Source: Aralia elata (taxonomy: Eukaryota > Streptophyta > Magnoliopsida > Apiales > Araliaceae). From it: a stretch of 64,000 nucleotides of DNA. The stretch spans positions 40,251,533 through 40,315,532 of the forward strand of contig CM068380.1 in NCBI GenBank assembly GCA_034770075.1, written 5' to 3'. The notes under the pieces were generated by a model that did no database searches, had not been told where the DNA came from, and worked only from the letters and a program-made list of their open reading frames with translations. Below are positions 11,670 to 23,737 of the stretch, piece by piece (the stretch's first letter is position 1; each line of letters begins with the position of its first letter). Both the position numbers and the translations under genes were made by a program.

Positions 11670-13161
11670 ATTAGGTTTGTATATAGCGCGAACATGCAAT
11701 GAAATTACATAAATAATGCGGAAGCGCAATAAAACGGATTTTAAAATTTTTCATACAAACCATCACCATGATCATCCTTGTGATCAATTATCAATTAAAC
11801 GAAAGAGATAAAGATATAGAATTATACCCTTGTGAATCAAAGCTTCCTCAGGTACAAGTTCACCTCAAATTCTTTCGCGTTCTCCTTGAATGCCACCGAT
11901 TAAATTTCTTCCTTTGATCAACGTTAGCCACCCAAGTGTTTGGCCTCTAGAAGTAATCCACTAAGGAATAATAGTTGTTCAAGAAGATGGGTGTTGGCAA
12001 AACCCTAGTTTCTATCTCTATAAAAATTACAAGTACTCTCTCTCTCTCTCTCCAATTCTTATTGAAGAGTGTGTAACCCTAATCTATAATAAGACTCCTC
12101 TTATTTATAGATGTAGGAATAACCCTTCCCTAAACTATTTAGGATTAGGGTTTCTATTATAATTAAACTCCTTTAATTAATTATGCTCCTAATCTAATTA
12201 AGAATTCATGAGAGAGTGCTTCTATTAATTAATTCTCAATCCTTATTAGGAATTAAATAATAGTAATAGTAATAATAATAATAAGACTCCTCTTATTAAT
12301 TTATTTTTAATATTTCCAAAATATTAAATAATAAATATTAAGTTATTTAATTTATTCTATCTCCATAGACTAAATTAAATATACTTAACTTATTATTACA
12401 ATTATGCCATTTACTTCTTAAATAAATATTTTTATTTTGCGGTGTGACCTTTTAGGTTCTCCATATTAAACCGGTTGTGAATAAATCAATTAGAACAATT
12501 CTAATCTTATTTAAATAAATAAATTAAACTATTTAATTTATTTAAATAAATAATATTTATTCTACAATAAGGGTAAGCTCCCTTAGCGATCAACGACTTT
12601 CCAAATAATATAGATTTGAACATTAATCACAAAAGAACCTTTCAGTGCATAGTTACCGTACAATTCAATCCTTCTACCATACGATGTTCCAATTAAATAT
12701 AAGACATGGAATTACTGTCAAGTCTCATTTTATTTAATTATATGCATTTCGATTCTCCAATGAACAACTCTGATAATGCAAATTAGAAACTCCTTTCTAA
12801 TTTCATTCTGCTTTGGCCAAAGACTTCTGAGTCATCATTTATCCAATCACATAGAACATTCTCTCCTTTTACTAGAAGTGGTAGATTCTTTGTTGATCAT
12901 TCACCTATCTCCATGTATAACTTATTATACCTAATCATACCCTTTGATATACCCTAAAGGTCTTAAGGGGCATGTCAAAGTATAACTCATCATACACAAG
13001 ATACTATGATGATCTCAAATCCAAGGATCACTTGTACTACTATCACTAGAGAAATTCCTATTGACAGGCGAGTAAAACTCCATTAGGTATTCCTTAGCGA
13101 GCCACGTTTAGTCAACATATTCTCTAATAAGCACCTACATACTTGCTTTAGTGTCTCTACA
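11670..13161 (-). mobile_element. Unassigned LTR-like repeat, probably a solo LTR on the - strand
   Basis: This 1.5-kb block is unlike its neighbours. On the - strand it would begin TGTAGAGACAC (ending at 13161 on +), has a TATAAATAAG-type box near 12110, a CT/GA microsatellite downstream, and no ORF of note. The left boundary is uncertain: no clean CA end and no matching target duplication were found. The general look is that of an LTR, possibly Copia, but I cannot name the family. It could also be part of a large non-coding retroelement. Confidence 0.4.
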
Positions 13162-13178
13162 CAAATGATTATGAGATC

Positions 13179-16100
13179 TGTGACACCCCCAAATCCGGGT
13201 TTCCTAACCTCGAATTCGGTGTTCACGATACTCAACAACAAACATACTTTCTAACTAATGCGTAATAATAAACATACAATGTCTATCGAAATAGTAATAA
13301 AGTCTTACAATCAAGGTCCCAAGGTTCTTTAACCTTAACTTAAAACGTACCCTTAATACCATAAGAGTTCACATAGCCAAATAACATTCAAGATAAACTA
13401 GTATATAAGCCTTATCAGGCAACTACTCTTGCACCTTCCCTTTTTCTTTGTCCCCTTTAGACGTTTCTGCCTTAGCTGAAATAAAGATCATGATATAGCA
13501 AGGGTAAGCAACTAGTTTGCTTAGCAAGTTTATACACAAGGGAGATATATCATGAACAGAAGGAAGTTTCGCTTTCAATGTTCAACAACAGTATAAAAAT
13601 GGTGAAGAAACATGAATTAATAGGCAACAGTTGAATATTCGAATACTTGAATGACAATTACTGAGTGGTTTGAAATAACCATAGACATTTACCAAGGTTC
13701 TCAACATTTAAACTGGACCTCTTAAAAAGTTTTGGTAAGTAAGGGGATCAGCCTTTCATACCCCGTGATTTATGCATAAACACTTAATAAACCAGCATTG
13801 ATATCATGCCTTAATCAAATTTATCCTTTTCTCAGCCAAGAGTTCTTACCATAGCAATTTAATAAGAACAACTTTTAAAATACATTTGATTTAACAAATT
13901 TAGACATGCTTGATCTAGCTGATACAAATATCATAGATCTATCTCATAAACCATTCATGCTTGAAAGAACTTTAATTTAATTCACAGTTCAATAATAATA
14001 AAATAGGAATTCAATTGCACAAGGTGCGAATCTCAATAATCAGCATAGATGTGAATAATCAACAATAATTATTCACTAACATGCTTCGGAAATAATAACT
14101 CGAGTTTGAGTTAGAGAACTTGCCTGTCTGCTCAGCTACAAATAATTCTAGCTTTATCTAATTGGCCTTGAAGGACCTAACATTGATAAAGTCGATCTAT
14201 CAATTAGTATTGCGTAGTTATACGTCCATACGTTCACTAAGAAACTTATCTACCACATAAATTAATCATATAATGCACCTAGCACAATCTTGCTATCATT
14301 AACCCAAATCAAACTTAGGTTAACGATAGATTAACTTGAGAATATTTTTCCTAAGGGGTAAACACCTTTTTAAGCCTTTAAACAATTGGGTTTACTTATT
14401 TAATTAAGGAATTATTAAACACTTCATATTCAAATAGCTCATTTCTCATTTGATTACCATTCAATATTAATTGAATGAGAATCAATTAATTATCTTTAGT
14501 TATTATCTCTCGAATAACAAATTAGGTTTAATTATTACCCATTCAATAATATTTCCATAAAGTTTTAATCTTAATATTTCTTTATTCACTTAAAAATATC
14601 AAATTCTTATATAACAAATATCATAGTAATATTTTAATAAGTTATTAGGCGACTAAACAATTGATTTTAATTATTTTACCCTTTATTAAACAACTTATTT
14701 AATACCCATAAAAGGTCATAAATATTATTTATCATGATAGATTACCAAAATACCTCACATAGGTTAGATTACACTATAATAGGAGTACCTAAGCTTTAAC
14801 ATCCTATTTTCCTCATTTATGACATTATTTAACCACTTATTTCCTTTAACCATAACTATAATATTATTATAAAAAATAGCAAACAAGTTCAAAAAATTAT
14901 TATCTTCTGGATCTGGACAATATATGACCCAATCAATAATTTACAAATTTTCCTGGAATTTTAGAAAATGATTTACTATTTTTAAAGTACTCAAAACCTT
15001 CGAATTTTGTTACATTTTTCATAAATCGAGTTTCGCTCAGAAAATTCTGAACTTTTCAGGGTACACTCTTATAATGTATATAAACATACTGTACAAATTT
15101 CATATTGTTTCAAGGTACACACAGTGAGTAATCTGGGTAAGAATATTTAGGAGTCCTTCACGGTAAAAGCCATTACACAAAAACCACACATCCAAACGTG
15201 TTCGTTCTTTTTTTTACTTGTAGATACTTCTTAAGGTACCTCTGTGATTTATTATAAATTTTTAAAAGATCCATAACTAGCCGAAACAACCTTTAGAAAA
15301 ACGAGGACAGCAAGCTTTTAGGGTTTTAAAGCTTTAAGTTTTATAGCTGGACTGTTTTGGGAAAATAGCCCCAAGGCTTCAAAAATTATTGGATTTGTGT
15401 TCTACCACTTGGGCTTACTAGCTAACTCATATATCTAGCACCCTCCTTTGACGGATCACAAATCCAAGTTGTAAAACTTGAGTTACACAAGATTTAGTGG
15501 AAGGAAAAACTAGGGTTTCACCCCTAGGAGAACATATGCTCATTTTCTTCCTCTAAATCTTTGATCTAACACTCAAGATACTTAGTTCCATACATGATGA
15601 TATGTATAACTAGGGTATCTTGGGTATTAGTTCATAACCCCATCAAAACTTGCTATCTTGCTATAATACCAAATAGAAGACGGAAATGAAGATTTAGGTT
15701 ATACCTTGTTCTAGTAGCAACCTTCCTTGATCTACCAAAGTAAGATATGAACTTAGGGTGCACTAATCAAGCTAGCACCCCTCTCCTTCCCCTCAAGAAC
15801 CGAACCCCTCTCTCTCTTTTCTCTCTTTGTATTTTGCTAGCTTGGAAGAAAATAGAAGAAGAAGAATAGGAGAAAAAAAATGAAGAGAAAATGAAGTGTG
15901 GTGATTCAAGAATATATCTTGCAAAATAGTTAGATACAACTAGGAGTATAACTAATATCTTCCATATCTTTATTGTTCATTGGATAAAAGGCTTACTAAT
16001 TGAGTAATAGCAAGATACCTCTACCTTTTGTCATCATGGAGCTAGTGAGAGCTTTGTGTCACTAGGGTGGCTAGTTGACATCTTAGGAGGCTACTTGACA

Positions 16101-16954
16101 ACTTAGGGGGCTACTTGACATCTTAGGTAGCTATGTGACATCTTAGGTAGCTACTTGACATCTTAGGTAGCTATGTGACATCTTAGGTAGCTATTGACAT
16201 CTTAGGTAGCTATACCATCAAGTCTAAAATCCAACTTCCAACACAAGCTAGATAATACTTTAATTAAAATTTGAAAAACCGACTTGTTCTTTCTCTCTTT
16301 ATGGTCCACGGCATATGAGAGATTTTTGTCCCAATATGATGTCCCAAATATACCACCATTAAATCAATTAGTGCTACATCTTTAAATTACCAAGTGGGCT
16401 AGGTTTTGGGCAATACCTCAAATAAACTTTGGGCTTAGAATTAAATGATTGGGCTAATGAAACCAAACCTATTTAAATGCAATATAGGGCCTTTTAATTA
16501 AACCCAATGATAACTCATTTAATATGCCACACAATTAATACCTAAATCCATGATTAATATAAATAATTGGGCTAGGTTCATTAATGAAGTAACTTAGTCA
16601 CTTAGTAAATAAATTACTAAATTGACTATTAATATTATTATTCAATTTGGCCATATCTTATTAACAACTACTTTCATTAATTAACTCACACACCTTATTT
16701 ACTAACTATATTCAATATACTTCAATATTTAATTTAGTAAATGTTTTGCCAATTCTATGGGTATAAAGCCTTAGGGTTTGCTCACTAGTTTAAATATACT
16801 ACTAGTGACTCCCCTAACACAAAGTAGATCAATAAATCACATAGTCACATATTCCACCAATACACCCAAAGGTTTAAATAGGAACACAAAGCTAACTCAT
16901 TAAAATTAAATTATATTTAATTAATAATGACGTTTAAAATTCACGAACATTACA
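13179..16954 (-). mobile_element. Element D: 3' LTR of a Tekay/Del-type chromovirus (3.8 kb)
   Basis: On the - strand it begins TGTAATGTTCG at 16954, right after the polypurine tract (inverse at 16955-16978, CCCTCCCCCCTTATAAAAAT), and ends GGGGGTGTCACA at 13179. The length and terminal sequences fit Tekay/Del LTRs. It differs in sequence from LTRs A, B and G, so it is a separate family. Open frames inside are short and meaningless. It contains a 20-bp minisatellite (16071-16209). The matching 5' LTR is missing because the element is truncated at 18004. Confidence 0.8.
16071..16209. repeat. 20-bp minisatellite, seven copies
   Basis: Seven consecutive units of consensus CTACTTGACATCTTAGGTAG start at 16071, 16091, 16111, 16131, 16151, 16171 and 16191; the last is 19 bp. 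Alternate later units differ as CTACTT/CTATGT, suggesting that a two-unit block was itself duplicated. It lies in the LTR of element D. Confidence 0.93.
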
Positions 16955-16978
16955 TCCCTCCCCCCTTATAAAAATTTC

Positions 16979-18004
16979 GTCCTCGGAAATGCAAAAATAG
17001 GGTTACTCAAATAAAAACGGATAATTCGCTTTCATCTTCTTTTCGAGTTCCCACGTAGCTTCTTCGACTGCGTAATTCCTCCAGAGAACCTTGACGGAAT
17101 GGATGGTCTTGTTTCTCAGCTTCTGTTCCTTCCTATCTAGTATCTAGACAAGAACTTCTTCGTACGTTAAGTCCTTCTCGACTTGGATTGGTTCATAGGA
17201 GATAACGTGCTTATAACCTGGTTTATACGGCCGCAACACTGACACATGAAACACGTTGTGAATGTGCTCAAGTTCAGGAGGTAACGCTACCTCGTATGCC
17301 ACTTCGCCGATTCGCCTCAAAATCTCGAACGGTCCTATAAACCTAGGGCTCAATTTGCCCTTCTTCCCAAACCGGATCTTTCCTTTCCAAGGAGATACCT
17401 TCAAAAATACAAACCTACCAACTTCAAAGTCCCACTTCTGACGATGTAAGTTGGCATATTTCTTCTGGTGATCTTGAGCTGCTCCCAGACGGTTTCTGAT
17501 CAGCCGCACAATGTCTGTAGTCTGCTGCACCATTTCTGGTCCCAACAATCTTCGCTCCCTAACCTTGTCCCAACACATCGGGGTTCGACATCTCCTTCCA
17601 TATAGCTCTTCGTATGGTGGCATGCCGATACTGGCGTGATAGCTATTATTGTAAGCAAACTCCACTAGTGGCAAATGGTCATCCTAACTGCCCTTTAAAT
17701 CCATCACGACTGCCCGAAGCATATCTTCTAAGGTCTGAATCGTTCGCTTGCTCTGGCCGTCGGTTTGAGGATGATACGCTATACTCAACCTCAACTACGT
17801 TCCCATTCTTGCCTGTAGACTTTTTCAAAACTTCGACGTGAAGCGCGGATCTCTGTCAGATACAATTGATACCGGCACTCCATGTCGTGACGTTATCTCC
17901 TTCACATAAAGCTTTGCTAATTGCTCCAGATTGTACCGTATCTTGATTGGCAAAAAATGAGCAGACTTGGTTAGACGATCCACAATTACCCAGATGGCGT
18001 CTAA
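16979..18004 (-). pseudogene. Element D: broken integrase and chromodomain
   Basis: Read from 18004 leftwards, this is the integrase core of a Tekay/Del chromovirus: AIWVIVDRLTKSAHFLPI, then SDRDPRF with the second catalytic Asp, then HPQTDGQSERTIQ with the Glu. It continues through PLVEFAYNNSYHASIGM and the C-terminal domain (FLKVSPWKG, HNVFHVSVLRPY) to a chromodomain (VLWRNYAVEEATWELE). It is dead. Stops interrupt the core near 17820-17850 and at the usual Trp near 17681. A TAG at about 17141-17143 separates integrase from chromodomain. RT, RNase H, protease and gag are absent. The open part (17144-17674) is 176 codons. It ends abruptly against element C. Confidence 0.88.
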
Positions 18005-19390
18005 AACTCATCAATATTTATAACCATCTCTCGATGTATCATAAACGAATCAACTTAAATCCACAAAAAATAGAATTAAGATGAACACCCTAGTTAACTA
18101 ATTCACTATATCTCTATGTGAATTACAATTAAAAAGGATTTAAAGCATAGGTTCTCTTTCAGATTACATGCGGTGTATAGGTATATCTCTATCCTAGACA
18201 CAAATCATGAATTCCAATGACAGCAGAATACACAATCACATGCTATTATGATTAGGTCTAAATCTATAATCCATCTCTCGAGTTCATATAGATTACCACG
18301 GTAATTGTTGATCAAACAATTAAGCAATTAATCACAAATCATAATAGTCAATCCGATAATAATCAACAATAATTAACAAGGAAGCATATCAATAAAAGTT
18401 ACGCAATGAGTTCCATTGTAATCTTAAAAAGATATTAGTTCATGATTGAATTAAAATCCTTAATCCACAATTGATAAAGCATTCAAGAATACAAAATAAA
18501 AGATTAGGGAAGAGAATAGAATCTGTAATTGCAATCCTTGAGTCTCTCCTTCAGCTCTTGTGATGAATCCTTCTTGCTCGCTCAATTGCTTCAAGCCTTC
18601 CTCTCTTTCTTCCAAACTAGGGTTAGCAAAAAGTAGCAAGATCTCCCCCATTCTATGCCTCACATCATGTATTTATAGGTTCTAGTTAAAGTCCTAAACC
18701 AATTAGAAGTTACAATCCTTGTTCCATTCAATTTAGGTCAAAAATAAGCTTTTTAAAAACCCGACCTAGCGCGGCCGCACCCATATTTGGCCTAGGAAGC
18801 AGCGCGGCCGCGCCCAAAATACACTAGGAACCGGCGCGGCCGCGCCCGACTATTTTCTGCTCAGAAATCTGTTAGTAAAATGGTCATAACTTTTGATCCG
18901 AGAGGAGTTACGGGGCCTGGCACCTATCAAATCGAAGCGCTCGGCGAGATCTACAACTTTCCTTCTTTGAGCATTGAGAGATTCAAACTGAATCAAAGTC
19001 GAAATTGGGCTTGAAGTGAATGTTATGCAAATGACAACTCCAAACTTTGAGGTTCAACGTCCGTTGGTAAAACGGTCATTACTTTCTCATCCGAACTCCG
19101 ATTGTGACGATTCAAAATGTTCCGAAAAGCTAAGGAGTAGCTATACAATAAAATCCAAGTTCCAAACCAATAACATGTATTCAATCTAGTGTTAAAAGCC
19201 CTACAATCTTCTCTTCTTGCGTTTGCTTGCATATTGTACTCCAAAAGATGTTTGAATTACGTTTCCTTGCTCATTACGACAAAATAACATAAAAACACTA
19301 TAAATACCTAATACTAACTTAAAATACTTAAGAACTCACAAATTATCAAGTCAAACGTACTCAATTCGTAGATGTAAAATTCACTCATCA
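18005..19390 (-). repeat. Element C: truncated 3' LTR
   Basis: Starts (on the - strand) TGATGAGTGAATTTTACATC at 19390 and matches 22308-23737. It has a TATA-type box (inverse TATTTATAGG at 18670-18679) and three GC palindromes (18769, 18802, 18834). A polypurine stretch (AAGTTTGGAGGTATT, inverse just right of 19390) precedes it. The left end stops at 18005 against element D and lacks the U5 end. Confidence 0.88.
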
Positions 19391-20693
19391 AATACCTCCA
19401 AACTTAAATCTTTGCTTGTCCTCAAGCAAACACAAAGAACAACAACTATAACAACTAATTCTAAATAACAACTCACACAACTCGAGAAATGAATCAATAC
19501 AAATTTGCATAATAGCCTCAAAGATTTCTTCTAATGTTAACTCAAGAAAAAAAAATTCTGAAAACATGCAAAGCCTAAAATTTCAACCTAATTATCAGTT
19601 CCACAACTACATATGATCCCTTAAGTGCGTGTGTGTGCATCCAAATGTTCAACTAGCCATAACTCACACTAGATCATATAATCAAATACTCATAAAAGAT
19701 TTTCAAATCAACTCTAAAAACCTGTTTTCACATCAATCTCCGCTAATAAAGGCAAAACACAAAATTTAGAGGATCAAAAGGATATTTCATACATTTAAGC
19801 ACATTTGAACCCTTCCCAAGTATTTTAAAACGTAATTTTTCTTTCCTTTTTTTAGGGAGTGCGTTTTATGCTCCATCTCACTTCTCATTAAACGAGTGCG
19901 TTTTACGCTCCATTCCGTTTTCTCTCGCACGAGTGCGTTTTACGCTCCTTCTCGTGCATGTGTTTATGGGTGAGTGCGTTTTACGCTCCATCTCAACCCA
20001 CCACATGATTCATCATTTTAACTCAAGAAGGTTTCACAATTTTTAAAATTTTCAATAACCCAAGATTTCCCCCAAACTTATGTTAATGCCTAAATTTCGT
20101 TTTGAATGAAGCTCAAATAAGATTTTAAGGTTTCAATGATATCTTTCACAAGTATTCAACTAAATTTTTTTTCCTTAAGATACAACTAGCTAAACAGATG
20201 GATATATGATTTGAAGTTCAAAAAGATCGCAAATAGTGTCAACCCAACTTATAAGTCAAAATATAAACTAAGCATGCTTTTCAACTTCACAGGAGTTAAA
20301 AAAAATTAATCCATTTTTTTCTTATCATTGGCCATAATCAAATTCAAATCAAACCATTGCTCATATATCCTAAAAACATATTAACTAACATGCAAATATA
20401 ATAACCTAAACGCACAAGTACCATATAAAATAAGAACACACCCCCAAACTTAAGCTAGACATTGTCCTCAATGGCTAAGATAGGAAAAAGTAAAGCATAG
20501 GATTTCCCTGGAAATATAGCAATCTTCCTCCTTGTCTGCTAAGTATGAAGAATAGGTTAGGCACATCGGAATGAATAAGGCATTGCACTTGAATTGGACT
20601 CGAATAACCTGTAAATACATTAGAAGCAAATTTATTAACTACTATGAAACCTAATAAAATAAATAAAAACTAAAACTAAAAATTAAACTTGGG
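19391..20693 (-). other. Element C: long untranslated region between gag and 3' LTR
   Basis: Non-coding and AT-rich. It contains four copies of an 18-bp motif (19857-19989), and the purine tract lies at its 3' end. In a complete Athila-like element, pol would stand in this interval; no RT, RNase H or integrase motif is visible. Confidence 0.6.
19857..19989 (-). repeat. Four spaced copies of an 18-bp motif in element C
   Basis: GAGTGCGTTTTACGCTCC occurs at 19857-19874 (one mismatch), 19894-19911, 19931-19948 and 19972-19989. The spacers of 19-23 bp share CTC-rich bases. The motif is itself a partial inverted repeat. Element E has a single related copy at 31053-31070 in the equivalent place. 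Confidence 0.85.
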
Positions 20694-20746
20694 TTGCCTC
20701 CTAAGAAGCGCTTAGTTTATAGTCGTCAGCCTGACTTCACCATTTA

Positions 20747-21814
20747 CTATCCAATTCCCCTTCGAAAATTGAGGAACCCTCCATCCATTAATAACCATGT
20801 AACTTTTGAAGGTTTTGCTGCAGTAGGGGCCATTGTTTCAAAGTCACCTAGTTTACGTTTTGTAGATAGGTTTCTAATTACGACTGTCCAATAGCTAGGT
20901 GCTTCCTCCGTTGTGTTCGTGATTAGATTGGGGCATTGAATCTTGTCAAACACCACAGGCTCTTCTTCTATCTCCTCTATCTCATCCCACCATGGTTGTA
21001 ATGTAGTCTTAGTTCTCATGTCATAAAGAGCTTTACCAAGGACATGACTACCAAGTGGACACGGTTTTGCAAAACTGACTGGATTCTTGAACTTCGGTGG
21101 AAATGGTACATGGGGCACTAACAAAATTGGTACATCAGCGTCGAAACTCACGGCTTCGGCTGTATTTTCTTGATCCCCACTATTCTCCTCCATATCAGAA
21201 TTATCATCAATTAGCACGTCCGGTTGTAGCTTTGGCGCGGACAATCCATCAGTCTCGAGAACCACGTCATTGGGCCATGCACAATGATAACTATTCTTGA
21301 AGGCGCTGATAAGCTGTCCCATTTGATTCTCAAGATTTCGAATCGACACTGCTTGGTTTTTTATATTTAACTCCACTTGGTTCAACAGCCGATCCTGATC
21401 ACTCATTCTTTTGTCCGTAGCTGTAATGAACTTTGCCAAGACCTCCTCTAAACTTAAGTTCCTTTCTTCTTCATGTGGAGGGGCTGGATCCTGAAATTCT
21501 GCAGTGCATGATTGGCTTGGAGCAAAGATTTGGCCTTGATTATTATGGCTCCATGAAAAATTCGGATGATACCCCCAACTATGATGATAATTATTAGGAT
21601 ATGCATAATTGTTGGGGTAGTCACCGCCACACTATACCGACTCAAAACTGATAGTACATTGGTGACTCAGATGGTTTCCAGCACAATAATCACAAATCAT
21701 CGTTACACTTTGAATAGAGTGTGTTGCTAAAGCATCAAACTTCCTCGAAAGTGTCTCTAACTGCGCTGATAAATCATCGAGTTCATAAATCCCTGTCACT
21801 TTTGGCTGAGTCAT
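20747..21814 (-). pseudogene. Element C: Athila-type gag, interrupted
   Basis: Three consecutive frame pieces (21632-21814, 21454-21645, 20747-21439) form the C-terminal half of an Athila-like Gag, the structural protein that packages the RNA. The first piece holds a zinc knuckle, CDYCAGNHLSHQC. The third has the conserved block KFITATDKRMSDQDRLLNQ followed by IRNLENQMGQL, shared with the gag of element E. After that the sequence diverges into an acidic region unlike E's gag (DNSDMEENSGDQEN and on). A stop lies just after the knuckle and the frames do not join cleanly. No protease active site follows. Confidence 0.75.
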
Positions 21815-21966
21815 TCACGTATAAGGCCATTGACAGTCAAAGTTGGCTATGGTGTACCTCAAAAAGAAGTAAAACAGAAAAAGAAATAAATAAAAAATAA
21901 AAATAAAATGTTTAAATTAAGATTAATCTGATTGAAATTAATATTGGTAAAAATTATTAAATTAAT

Positions 21967-21984
21967 TCCCCGGCAACGGCGCCA
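21967..21984 (-). promoter_or_regulatory. Element C: primer-binding site (tRNA-Asp type)
   Basis: On the - strand the sequence is TGGCGCCGTTGCCGGGGA, complementary to a plant tRNA-Asp 3' end, the primer known for Athila-like elements. It lies 6 bp inside the 5' LTR edge (21991). This fixes the element's orientation. Confidence 0.88.
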
Positions 21985-21990
21985 AAAACT

Positions 21991-23737
21991 TGTTTGTCGA
22001 TTTAGCAATCAATAAATACGTGCAAGTGTACACGGTCAATACGTAATAAAGTGAAAGTAGAGTGTCGAACCCACAGATAATTATTTAATAATAATTACCA
22101 AATACTAACTCATAATCAAATTAACTTTATTTAAACAATTGATTAAGACTGTGAATTTTAGATAATAAAATACTAAACTAACTAATTACTAACTACCAAG
22201 AATCGAATTCAGATAAAAGGCTTACGATTACAATTTCCCTTAATGTTTCACTTGAATTAATATACTTCCTATTAAATTATATTAATTATTTCGGATTGTT
22301 AATCAAGAACTCATCAATATTTATAACCATCTCTCGATGTATCATAAACGAATCAACTTAAATCCACAAAAAATAGAATTAAGATGAACACCCTAGTTAA
22401 CTAATTCACTATATCTCTATGTGAATTACAATTAAAAAGGATTTAAAGCACATGTTCTCTTTTAGATTACATGCGGCGTATAGGTATATCTCTATCCTAG
22501 ACACAAATCATGAATTCCAACGACAGAAGAATACACAATCACATGCTATTATGATTAGGTCTAAATCTATAATCCATCTCTCGAGTTCATATAGATTACC
22601 ACGGTAATTGTTGATCAAACAATTAAGCAATTAATCACAAATCATAATAGTCAATCCGATAATAATCAACAATAATTAACAAGGAAGCATATCAATAAAA
22701 GTTACGCAATGAGTTCCATTGTAATCTTAAAAAGATATTAGTTCATGATTGAATTAAAATCCTTAATCCACAATTGATAAAGCATTCAAGAATACAAAAT
22801 AAAAGATTAGGGAAGAGAATAGAATCTGTAATTGTAATTCTTGAGTCTCTCCTTCAGTTCTTGGGATGAATCCTTCTTGCTTGCTCAATTGCTTCAAGCC
22901 TTCCTCTCTTTCTCCCAAACTAGGGTTAGCAAAAAGTAGCAAGATCTCCCCCATTCTATGCCTCACATCATGTATTTATAGGTTCTAGTTAAAGTCCTAA
23001 ACCAATTAGAAGTTACAATCCTTGTTCCATTCAATTTAGGTCAAAAATAAGCTTTTTAAAAACCCGACCTAGCGCGGTCGCGCCCATATTTGGCCTAGGA
23101 AGCAGCGCGGCCGCGCCCAAGTGCAGAAATCATGTTCTTCACTCTGCAGACCAGCGCGGCCGTGCCCAAAATACACTAGGAATCGGCGCGGTCGCGCCCG
23201 ACTATTTTCTGCTCAGACATCTATTAGTAAAATGGTCATAACTTTTGATCCGGGAGGAGTTACGGGGCCTGACACCTATCAAATCGAAGCTCTCGACGAG
23301 ATCTACAACTTTCCTTCTTTTAGCATTGAGAGATTCAGAATGAATCAAAGTCGAAATTGGACTTGAAGTGAGTGCTATGCAAATGACAACTCCAAACTTT
23401 GAGGTTCAACGTCCGTTGGTAAAACGATCATTACTTTCTCATCCGAACTCCGATTATGACGATTCAAAATATTCCGGAAAGCTAAGGAGTAGCTATACAA
23501 TAAAATCCAAGTTCCAAACCAATAACCAACCTAGTGTTAAAAGCCCTACAATCTTCCTTTCTTGCGTTTGCTTGCATATTGTACTCCAAAAGATGTTTGA
23601 ATTACGTTTCCTTGCTCATTACTACAAAATAACATAAAAACACTATAAATACCTAATACTAACTTAAAATACTTAAGAACTCACAAATTATCAAGTCAAA
23701 CGTACTCAATTCGTAGATGTAAAACCCACTCATCAAG
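21991..23737 (-). repeat. Element C: 5' LTR (1.75 kb)
   Basis: On the - strand it runs from TGATGAGTGGG at 23737 to CGACAAACA at 21991. It contains four GC palindromes (23072, 23105, 23154, 23186), against three in the partner LTR, and a TATA-type box (inverse GTATTTATAGG, 22971-22981) about 90 bp downstream of them. It is otherwise closely similar to the 3' LTR. Confidence 0.9.

Larger units (their letters stand above)
18005..23737 (-). mobile_element. Element C: non-autonomous Athila-like retrotransposon, 3' LTR truncated
   Basis: Two LTR copies in the same orientation (18005-19390 and 21991-23737) flank 2.6 kb of internal sequence with a tRNA-Asp-type primer site and a gag gene but no pol. 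Athila-like elements are normally 10 kb or more. The right outer edge falls exactly where the gag of element E resumes, so C inserted into E. About 320 bp of the outer end of the left LTR are missing where it joins element D. The LTRs differ by a few percent plus indels, so the insertion is older than F. Confidence 0.85.
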
